A stretch of DNA of 11,665 nucleotides from Phoronis pallida (Eukaryota; Phoronida; Phoronidae). This document shows positions 1-11,200 of this stretch, piece by piece. The translations under genes and the position numbers were made by a program. Below the pieces are notes generated by a model. The model saw nothing but the letters and a program-made list of their open reading frames with translations. It had not been told where the DNA came from and ran no database searches. Location: positions 1 to 11,665 of the forward strand of contig JAOXYC010202241.1 in the NCBI GenBank assembly GCA_028565715.1. Direction: 5' to 3'. Position 1 is the first letter of the stretch. Each line of letters opens with the position of its first letter.

Positions 1-364
1 TGCAACTTATCTATAGGGTTTCCTACACTGATTTTCACACTATCCATTATTCATTCTTATAAATTATCCAAAAAAAAACATAATCAAACTTAGAATGGAA
101 AAACTCACATCCATAAGACTCACTAGCAAACATAAGGATTTTACATTTTGTAAACACGACTTAACAACTTTGTGGATTTTCATCTCAACAAAAACAACTT
201 AGGGCAGAAGGCAAACATAATATTCACGATAAAACATTGTGCACACAAATTCTGCATTGTGAATGTGAAGACCATATAATTATAAAAATCAATCAAAAAA
301 CCAATAAACAAACAATGTTTATTCGTTAACATTTTTTTGCTCACACTTGGACACATGAATTTAC
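1..364. other. Left-edge intron sequence
   Basis: AT-rich with several A runs. No convincing exon is seen on the minus strand. The next AK9 exon should lie further left. Confidence 0.6.
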
Positions 365-379
365 CTGAACTACCTGGGT
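365..379 (-). CDS. AK9: AK9 exon 18: candidate 15-nt microexon
   Basis: An excellent pyrimidine-rich acceptor (CTGTCTTTAG) and a donor GTAAAT enclose 15 nt, phase 1 at both ends, encoding DPGSS after PVVE. The phase fit and splice sites are its only support; it is too short for homology. If it is not used, the next real exon is left of the window. Confidence 0.45.
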
Positions 380-3300
380 CTAAAGACAGATTGGAGGGAG
401 CAGGGATAAAGATGAGATATGAAACTTTAATATAATAATGATAAATATAGATTTTCAAGGATAACTATTCACAAAACAAAACACTATTGTAGACTTGACC
501 AGTTTTCCTCAATTGGATAATTTTAATTTGGTATTGCTTTGGGTTGCATTTTTTGTAAAATAAGGTTATCAATATTGGTGTTATTCATGACTGTATTCTC
601 TTTTTATCAAAGTAACCACAGACATTTACCACCTTGCATTATTCATTTGAGGAAAACAGGCCAAGACAATGTTCATTAAACACCACAGAACATATACCTT
701 CCACAACAGGGGTGTCAATTTGTTTCTCACCATCTGGACTCATGGTTGTTGTAGACCCTGCAGCCTCAGACTTAGCATCATCTTGTTTACCACCCTCTTC
801 TGTGTCACCAGGTGGAGGCACAGTCTCCTGGTCACTAGCGACCTCTGCTGGTTTCTCCTCACCTTCTGCTGACTGGTCTCCCTCCATTTCTGCTGCAGGG
901 TCTTTCTCGGCATCCTTTTCTCCCTCCTTTTCCGCATCCTCGGGAGTTTCTGTTTGATCATTAAAACATAAATTGAACTAAAAGCACACATAATAAAATA
1001 ATAAATAAATCATTTTAAATTGAAAAAAATATAAGCGCAATCAAATCTAAACATCATATTTTTTAAACAAAGATTTTGATGGAAAAAATTTCAAACCAAA
1101 TTGCACACTTCAGGAAAAGCAACATAGTAGCAAGCTTCCGCAAACCAAATAATTATATCATATCTGTAACCATGCATTTGTGAAAGCTCCCTTGTATAAT
1201 ATCACAGATACATTGTATTTCAGGGTAACACATTATTGTCTGCTAGAAAACCAAACAACTGTCACAACTCTCAACAAACATTATCTTTAAAAAGTCCAAA
1301 TGCATAACACAGTACAGGAAGGAGGTAAGTGGGGGCAAGGGATGCAAGCTGGGATATTATTGGTCAACGCCAAAGGGATGGAGGCACACGCAACCAATCG
1401 CAAAGCCATGTCAGCTTTACCTCTTGTTGTTACTGATTCTGCCGTGGTAGAATCCGGCGATTTGACTGACCGGTCTGTATCTAGTGAATTATTATCAGAA
1501 ATAAGAAATATTGGAAACAGAATATTTGACTGCCAAGATTCTTGTAACTAGAATAAGAAATAGATAGTCAGAGGGAAAGAACAGGTTAAGTTTAATCTTC
1601 AAAGTTAACGCTTTGCAAAGATTACCCAGTGTAAAAACTGAGAAAATATTCAAAAAGATATTAAACGCATACATCGCTACTTACTAATGTAGAATTATCA
1701 ATTATTGAAATACGACGTTTCCATCCGTTTCTTTTACACAGTTTGATCATTTTGGTTGCTAATTCGTGTTACTACCTTCATTCTTTATAGAAAACACAAA
1801 GATAATATGCTACAGTTGATCTCAGTTATCTGATGCCCCGTCAAGATATTTCATCAAGTCACACAGGCCGGAAGAAGCGAAGGTACTTATTCCTTAAGAG
1901 GAATGTAAAGATGCAATTTGTAACAATTCCAACGCAATTGGCCTCATTCAATAGTTGATAATTCCACATTTGTAAGTAGCGATGTATAATTTTAGCAGAT
2001 TTCAAAAACAAAATAATCAAAATAGTAATAACGCACCATCTTCAACCTCTTCCCCAGCCTCAATCCTCCGTTGTCGTTCAGCTTCTTTGAAACGACGCTC
2101 TTCCTCTTCCGCTGCTAAACGAGCTTCCTCAGCTTTTTTCCTGAGAAAGTTAATTAACATGAATTTAAACAACTATTCTTTTGTTACTGAGAGTGATATT
2201 AAAGTATATTTAATATAATATTTGTAAGTCTAGGACATTTGTATAAGCTGGTAGATCTTCAGTTATTAAATATGTAAGTAGTTTTAAAATATGTAACAAA
2301 CTCAGGTCTTACAATTGGGACACATATTTGCAAAAATTCCCATTTTATCTTTTTAGTTATGATACTGGCTTTATTATAATTATTAAGGAGAAAGGAATGG
2401 GCTATTAACTATTTTTTCTAAAATCAAGATATTATTATAGCAAACAGAAAATAGCGATATGGTTCATAATTTAAACTGAAGGCAAGGAACATTATTGGTT
2501 AATATTCTACTTGGAAATACTTTTTAGTTTTTTATTATGAGGAGTTAAAATGAAAAGGTTTGAATAACAGTATAAAAGAGATTGGGAAAGTATAAACTCA
2601 ACTTAAACTACCAATTATATAATCTGGAATCAAAATTCAACATCAATCCTTAACCTCGGAACTATTTATGGGTTTGTAAAAAATTATTTTTAATAATATT
2701 AATATTAATTTTTTGTATGTTTTTAAAGCTCTATATGGTTATGTTATAAAAAGGATGTTATCACCTTGCTTTTCTTGGGCTGAAAAAATCAAAGTATAAG
2801 GTGATTTTCTTGAAATTCCCTTTTAATCAAAAACCAAATTCAAAACTGTTGAAAGAATTCAAAAAATCAGCAGTGATTAATAACTAAAATCGATATTTTC
2901 AAATTCAAATTTTTACTTTTCTTCCATCTCTTTGCGTTCCCTTTCCTCAGCCTCCGCTTTGAGTCTAGCTGCAATTTTCCCATCAATCTCCTCTTTGTTG
3001 AATTTGTACCAGCGTTTCTGTGTAAACTCCCAATCATCCGTAGCATCTTTTAAACACACCACATCATCGGGAAGAATGTTCCTCTCGATCAGGGCTGACC
3101 ACTGATCACGATTCTTAGGAAAGTTATCAAAGATCCAACCACCGTGCCTGAAAAAACAACAATCAGGGATTTACTGCTTTGTTCTCCCTTATGTTATGAC
3201 ATGTTTTATTCATGTTGATCGATATCAGATATTGAATTTTGATCCATATGCAATTGAATTGTTAAGTGTCTTACAATTCAAGTTACCAGGCCAAAATATC

Positions 3301-5197
3301 ATTCTCTAAATAGCATTGATGATGAAAGTTGTCTGTAAGGCTAAAAAATAAATTATAGAGATGCTCATGAATTAAAACTCAAATCTTTTACATCGTGTTT
3401 CTCTTGAAATGAAGCATATCGATTAAGTATATGTCAGAAAACTTTTCTTTTTTTTTGAAAAGACAGAAAAATACGGAACTCTCGACCGGGAATCGAACCC
3501 GGGTCCCCCCGATGAGTGGTCTGGTGCCATACTGCTCCTACATAATATCAATATTTTACTTTTTCTTGCAAGCAAGTTTTGTAAGTTGAAGATGATTAAT
3601 TTTCACATTTTGGGCTTTTGCTGGGATTTCAATCTCGCCTATACGGGTACCTTTTGGCGAGATCGTATCTTATATCGATCAATGGCATGCGAGCGTTCGG
3701 AGATAATTGTGTTTACTCGATGTTTGTGTCGGTGCTGAATGACAGACCTTGTGAATGAGTTATGTGTAGTTTGTGTAACAGCACAAACAATGGATAATTG
3801 CCAAATGACCCCAATAAACAAATCCCACAGAATGTCCCTTATGATTATTTTCTCAATACGTACAGGGGTGCATCTTTATTCCTGGTTGCATTGTTCTTCT
3901 CAAAGTCGGCAATAGCTTTCTCCGCAACTTCAGCCCAGACCTCGGCTGGTAACTGGACAGGTTGTTTATCAGCTAGCGCTACGGCTTCATCAACTAGCGC
4001 CTTGACTTCCGGGTGGAATAAATCAACTTCAACCTCAGATGGCGCTGCAGAGGATTTTCTTGTAAGTGCTCGAGATGAATCTCTTCCATCATCTAAAGTT
4101 TGGAAAACATCAGCAAAGCATTTAGCATAAGGTTAAAAAAAAATTTTTTAATGATTTGAACATTTTCAGTGAAAAAGAATTTAAAAGGTTTAAAAAGGTT
4201 TGATTATTTTCAATGGCATATTTCAAAACAAACTTTTACAAGATGAGATGAGGGAATTAGTGTTGTTCCAATAACAAATGCATAGCACTTTTTAATTGGA
4301 AAAATCCATAGATTGAAATAATCAAAATTTGAAAGAAGAAGACTGGTAATCTAGCCATGAGTTCAGGACATGATTGAAAGTGAAAGAAAGTGCATTCTAG
4401 GCAAGTGAGCTGATTAATTTACTGTTCCAGTCATGGCTGTCTTGTTAGCTCAGTTGGTAGAGCACTTGCCTAGAATGCAAGCTACTGTGGGTTTGACTCC
4501 CATGATGAGTCAACATTTTTTTCAGATTCGAAAATTACCTCTAATTAATTGTCCAAATAAAGTATGCTTTTACCTGCAGAATGTGATAAATTTTGAAGAC
4601 AGAAAAATTCAGAACCCAACCGGGAATCAAACCCTGGTCTCCTATTAATTGTCGTCACAGCAGTGATTCATTAATTTTATCTATTTTTATTCCACCTGTT
4701 AGCAATATGTTCCAACATTTATGAACATACCATCCTTTTTCTCAGATCCATCATCTTCCTTCTTGTCAGCTTCACTGTCTTCTTTACCTTCACCATCCTC
4801 GTCTTTCATTTCTGGAAAATATTAGAATATAATTTAGATTGAGCACTTTCCTGAACCAGTGGGGGGTCTTTAAAAGTTTGTATCTGTAAAGTTTTATAAT
4901 TATCATGTTAAATAAGTTCAAATTTATCTTTTGCAATTGAGTGTACACTTTGTCTCATAAGACAATCATCTTGTTAACTTTTAAATGGTCCAAATCTTGA
5001 AAGCTGTGAAAAAAAATTATCCTGATGTAAAGTTATTACTTCAATTCATCACAAATACAACAGTTATTCAATTAGCTTAAACACGTATATTAAATATCAG
5101 AATTTCAACTCATTACCATCAAAATGAACCACGAATTTAAAATAAAACAAAACATAACTGCAACAAAAATATAACATAATAATATTAATAATAATGA

Positions 5198-5243
<46 letters not shown>

Positions 5244-8200
5244 TGAAATACAGTAACCGCAAAGCAAGCAAACATAAAAGCATAAAATAATATATTGCGG
5301 CGTTTTGTGAATCAATGATCAGCAAAACAAATGACATGAGTGCATTTGTTTACTTGCCCCATCGAACGCCTTTTTTATTCCTTGTTGAGGAGGCTGAAAC
5401 CAATAGAGGCTGTTACGCAAACCAGAAAGTCAGTTTCGCTGGCAATTTTTAATTATGTGAGTCGAAACTATGCGCATGAGTTCAAGATTAGCCTTCCAGA
5501 ATAGAATTCAGTAATAATATTTTGTTATCTTGTTAGTTTAATTTAAAATAAGCAAGATCTTTCAAACAAATTTTATATGATAAATATTGAAAAAACAGAA
5601 AAATTCGGAACTGATTTGGGAGTTTATATGGTTGTAGATAACAAGCGTATAGCTCTGTTGGTAGAGTTTTAACTCTTCAATAATAAGTTCTTAAATAAAA
5701 CATTTCAAACCAGTTTAGACCGAATGTAAGACAAATGTTTAGCAATTGTTGAATCCCTTCTATAAACTGGTTGCTCCCTGGAGAGTTGAACTAACACTAG
5801 AGTGACTTGATCTGAAGCCTTAGTTATGATATCTAAATCTTTACAAGTCCGATAACTGCAGCATTTAAGTACAGGGTATCATTATTAGTTCTCTTGTTGA
5901 AGCCTTATGTGCCACCTAGGCATCAAGAGACCTAAGTAAGTAAGTATCATTATTAGTATAAAAGACATGTGTTAGTAGCCATCAAGCATTTGCTGCTTAC
6001 TGTCAGATTCCTGATCATTAATTTCCTTGGTTGAGACTTCCCCTTCAGACTTGGTTTCATCGCCTTCCTCTTTGACGGTATCCTCACCGTCAGTCTTAGC
6101 GTCATCAACATCGTCTTTTGTGGTTTCAGATTTGCCTAAGGTTGTGTGCATTGAAAAGTGTAATCAAGGGAAAAACAAAAATCTCATGCAAAATGAAGTC
6201 AATAACTAATAAATAAATAATATGAAACTCCAAATTAAATCATACTTAATCAGGGGGAAGTATGGTTTATCATTTTTTATCATTCTTTGTTTTAGATTAA
6301 GGTATGGTTAGGTTCTACCAAAGTGACATGAATCTTGTGTAAATAAATTTGTGTTTATTATTTTTTAAAATTCAATTTTTTTTAAGATAAAAAAAAATTA
6401 AGATAAAAAGTGCAGTGAATCAAACAATACTAAAACAAATTCCAAATAGCTCTTTTTAAAAAATATACAGAACATTATAACATGATCATCTTTAATTAAA
6501 ATGCCATGCACAGTGTTAAAACCGAATAAAAAATTAAATGAGGAAATACCAAATGAAAAAAACAAAAATAGGATCATATAAATAAGTTAATAAAGAATTA
6601 CCATCTTCTGCTTCTTCATCTTCTCGTTCTTGTTCCTTTTGTTGTTCTGCAAGTTTTTCTAGAGAAAAAGTTACAAATTTTCCATTAAGAAGTTCATTGA
6701 AAAAAACTAATATAAAAGAATACCTAGTTTTAGTGAAATTTGAAACGATAAGTAATTCATATCTGAAAGGAAAATATAATATTTTCAATAAAAAATAACA
6801 CACATTATTTGTCACACAGGTTCCAAATCAAGGTTATATACTTACCCTTTTCTTGAAGATCAGCTACAAAAAGTAATACAGACATTTTCATTTTTTTCTT
6901 ATTGTTTTTACCCATATTTTACATAAAAAAAAACAATTATTTATCCTCCAGTAATATGTGCATGATCATTGAGTCATTAAAAAATAAGTGTTTTTTTACT
7001 TTCCCCTTAGGAAGTGTTTTTTAAGATTGTTTGTATTTGAATGCTTATACAAAAACAGCAACGTGGGCTAATGAATGAAAAATATCAACTTAGAAATATG
7101 GCCACAAACACTCCCATGATCCGGGTTCGAGTCCCACCATCGCCAGGTTGACTTGGGTATTTTTGTAAAAGTCATTTGTCACCCCTGTGCCCATAAATTA
7201 TTTAGATTATATGTTAAACGCAGGGAATGTGTGCTATATTATTATTATTTGTATTGTGTTATTGTTATTATTATTTGCATTATGTATTATGATAGTACTG
7301 TAATCAACATTGAACATTGTAAAGCGCTTAGATATTAGGCGCTATATAAAACCTGATTATTACTATTTGTTGAACATAACTCACTTGCATCTGAGTAAAA
7401 AAAATCTATAAAGGGTGATTTGAGAGCTTTGTGTCCCATAAAAACCTAGTCTTAAGACCAGGTTTTTACTTTTTATCGGACACAAGGCTCTCAAATCACT
7501 TCTTACAGATTTTCTGGATTTTTTTTACTCAAATGCAAGTTAGTTATGTTCAACAAAGGACTCATACACAAAATCTCTAGTTGATTTGTGTTTTGATGCC
7601 GGATTTGGACCAATACATAGACAGTATCTTTAAATAAATAAATACCTAATTCTTTAGCCGCAGCTTCAGCAGCCTCTTGCTGCTCCCTGATCTTGGCCTT
7701 GACAGTTCCGATAGCATTCTCAATGGTTTCTTCACGAATACGGGCTAAGATCTGATCTTTCTCTTCCTGCATACGTGGCTTTATCAACTCATCCATATTC
7801 AAAATCTGAGAAAACAAAACACTAAATGTTGAGTACCCTAGCAATGTGATGTATACGCTAACAAGGTTTTTTTTAAGCATAGGGGTTAAACATTTAGTTT
7901 TTTAGTATTTTCAATTCCCAAATTGAGTGTTCTTCCTTTACATGGATATATTCTTTCCAAAAAGTTTCAGTTAAATCTCAAACATGGCTTGTAGATTGAA
8001 AGCCTTTAAGTTATCATAATAAATTTATATGCTTTAATTTGCAAAAAATAGAGTTAAAGTTATGAACGTAATAACTTAAAAGCTTGAAAACATTCCAAGT
8101 AAAAATGTATAATTACCAGCAAAATGTAATATTAAGAAGAGTTGTATATTGCATTACAGATTTTAAAATTGTTTCAACCTCATTTTTAGAACTCATTATC

Positions 8201-11200
8201 AACTATAAATCGCAAATCCTATTTAAAGCATGCAGCATAAATATTTGACTTAATTACCGTTCCACCATATTTCTCTGCCAGCACTTTACAGAATGATGTT
8301 TTCCCTGCTAGTGGGGTTCCAATCACAGCTATCTTGAGGGGTGGGCGGGGCTGTGGAGGCATCAGATAGGGGCGAGGGTTCTTCATAAACATACCCATGT
8401 TCTCCAGGCTAGCCATACAGTACACCTTGTCAAGAAAACTGAAATAAAACAGAACATAATAATTAATAATTGATTTGTAAAAAAAGCACCAATAAATTTG
8501 TCATGAATACTTGTAGTTCTCAAAAGAATGCCATTTAGATACTCCCATTTTATTTTCTGTAACAAAATTAGAGTTCTAAAAATTTTCATAGAATTGAAAT
8601 GAAACTACAATTTATTCATTTTGATTCTTTGGAACTTGTTTACCAATTAAAATGTTGTTTTGTATCACTTAGCCGTATTATTAAATCAACCATTTCCTTA
8701 TATTTACAACAAGTCCTTTATATAAAAGCAATTTACAGGGCTATTTTCCAAGAAACCGTTTTTAAAAATACTTACGCAACAGCAAATTCAGGTTTTCCTG
8801 GAGTTATGTCGCCATCAGCCAATGCAACAGGACAGTTCCTCAACCACCTGCTTCTACGCCAGCGCCACCTAGGAGCCACCATAAACTTGGGTGCAAGTGT
8901 CCTCATCAGTTCATCCGTGTCCATATCTTCGGGTAATTCTTCCTCCTCTTGGTCTTGTAGACGTATGGGGACGGCAGCGGGTCGCAGGACAAAGCAGCTC
9001 AACTTGGACATGAGTTGCTGGAAAAAAGGTATTAATAATAGTTTGAATGTAGTTTTCTTCAGAATTAATTAATTTTTGCCCCACTTCAAAAAATGTTATA
9101 GAATAATTCAAAAAGTATTTGTATTATAATCTAACAACAAATTATAAACGTCTTGTGCAGACGATTTATTTTTGTTAAAGCCACTTGTTGAATATAACAC
9201 AAATTGTTGGCAAAAAAAGTTAATATGCTGAAAAATCAGTCAACTCTCCTGTTGAATGTATTTGATTTTAATATCTAATGCTCTTTTTGATTGTTTTCAA
9301 AAGAGAATTAGTGTTCAAAGTTCCCATGTTACCTACCTTGAAGAGAAGATTAGCAGGTTGGTTAGCATCCAACTCAATCAGATATTGACTGTCATGGTCC
9401 GCCATATAGTCTTCTAAGATTCTTAGCTGTGTACTCTTGAACTTTCTGATGTTGTCTATCACATTCACAGGTAGATCCTCAGGACGTTTGACTAGTCTTT
9501 CAATCACATCAGGTGGTAAATCTAGACTACCCAGTTCCTATAAAATGAAACAATAAAAGCTGATTAATAAAACGAATTGAAGACTGTAAAACATGCCAGG
9601 ATGAATCATATTTCTGATGCTTTCACCATGCAGTGGATAACAAAGATTGCTAGTGCTGATTTATTTATGATGGTAACTTAGTCAGAATGTACAATCTCTT
9701 CCTCAGTCATCTTGAGATTTCTTGTAATGACTTTTAATGACTAAGATGTGAGACTTGACTGAGTGCAATTTAGAATGCATATTATCATTCCTATTAAATT
9801 CAGATTTATGGATACGATTTTTTTGACAAATAAGTCACGACTAAGTAATGACTAGAATTTTAGTCACAATTTAGTAGTGACAAGAATGTTAATTACCATT
9901 TCCTCATCAGTCAACTCCTCCTCCTCTTCTTCTTCCTCTTCTTCCTCACCCTCACCTTCATCATCTTTCTGTAAATATCAATCAAGTTTACTTAGCCTTT
10001 TTGCTTTAGGTTATATGGATCATGATAACATACTAACGAACATAAACAATGGCCATATCAAGTTTAACTAAAATAAAGTTGAAATGACACACACCAGTCC
10101 CATATTGTTTGATTTACCAAAAAAGTATATCAACTTCAACTGCTCACATGGTCAACTTAATACATTTTTTGTGCTTAACAATTATGCATGTGATTGTTGG
10201 TAACTACTAAACAGATTTCTCTTGATAAAGTGCGCAGTAACACACTGAACCATTTGTCAACCATGTGAAAGAAAATCTCTTACATGGCTTTTCAATTGTG
10301 TTTAATTATCTATTTCAATTTTCTTGGCATCAACTTGACATCAGGTTTCAGTTAAGTTACATTTTTTTTCAGGGAACTTACTTTGTCTGATAGCTTTTTA
10401 TCAGGAGCGTAAACTTCTTTTGTGTATATTTCTCCTGTTAGACTATCAACTCTCTGACCGACCCTGCGAACTTCTAAGTCTTTATCAGGAATCTGCAAGC
10501 AATAACACGTTTTATAATAACTTTGGAAAACAAAATGTAGTTAAATTATGCTATATTTACCTTTTAGAATGTATGCATTTTTTTGTTCACAAGCAAACCG
10601 TTGTTGTAAACATTGTTAAAGGTGGCTATAGTAAAAGTAGTTCACAACCTTTTGATAGGCTATGATGCAAGTGAGGGTCTTCTTACTAATCAACAAATTT
10701 ACGCAGTACGTGTGTACCTTGAGAAATATTTTATTAGATTGTTTTTTGTCTCCATATAAGTCTACCCAACAAATCTTAGTTTTGGAGAATCTTGAATGAT
10801 CCACTTGCATTCAACAAAAAGACCAAACGTGCAATAATTCATTGAAAAATGTATCTTTCATTACCTTCATGTTTATTATAAAATCTGGTTTCAGCTGCCA
10901 ATTCTTCACAAGTTCTAGTTGGTCGTTTATGCTCATATATTCTTCAGATAAGGACGGGAACCCATCAAGTACGTAACCATGGTGAGCCACCTCCGGGGAA
11001 TTGACCTTATCCTCAATCATCTTGGCCGCCATCGCCTCAGGAATAGTTTCCCCACGGAGCAGGATATCAAGTACTTTCTGACCCATTTCTGTGTTGAGCT
11101 CAATTTCTTGGTTTATTACTTCAGTAGCTGCAAAGTTGAAAGATTGTAAATTAAAATCCATCTCAAGTAAAGATTGAAGAAGCATTGGAAAGGGAATGGA

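Larger units (their letters stand above)
4812..6000 (-). other. Longest intron (exons 11-12)
   Basis: It contains the microsatellite, copy 3 of the SINE-like repeat and the 54-bp insertion listed separately. It also has a 9-bp inverted repeat AAACAAATG...CATTTGTTT (5325-5351) and a group of promoter-like motifs (5346-5480). No coding segment is seen on either strand. Confidence 0.7.

Noticed and set aside
634-957. Plus-strand open frame rich in Ser and Pro
   Set aside because: It is the antisense of exon 17, whose Glu/Asp/Ala codons read as Ser and Phe on the other strand. The minus frame has fitting splice sites and phase.
2913-2917. TAA directly after exon 14 as the end of the gene
   Set aside because: A GT donor overlaps it, and exon 15 resumes the same coiled coil in the right phase. 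AK9 is also expected to continue.
3860-3863. Donor GTATTG ending exon 13 at 3860
   Set aside because: It would shift the frame at exon 14. GTACGT four bases earlier keeps GGWIFDNFP in frame and is a better donor.
3798-4130. Plus-strand open frame (110 codons)
   Set aside because: It is the antisense shadow of exon 13.
4433-4510. Functional tRNA gene
   Set aside because: The acceptor strands do not pair and no discriminator/3' end is evident. Pseudogene or SINE head is the better reading.
5097-5315. Minus-strand open frame with poly-Ile
   Set aside because: It is translation of the AAT microsatellite.
8599-9072. Long plus-strand open frame (157 codons)
   Set aside because: It overlaps exon 6 in antisense and runs through an AT-rich intron. 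No domain is recognisable, while the minus strand clearly encodes the CPV module.
9897-9968. Purine tract as a simple repeat rather than an exon
   Set aside because: It has both splice sites, phase 0 at both ends, and a Glu tract is expected at this place in AK9.
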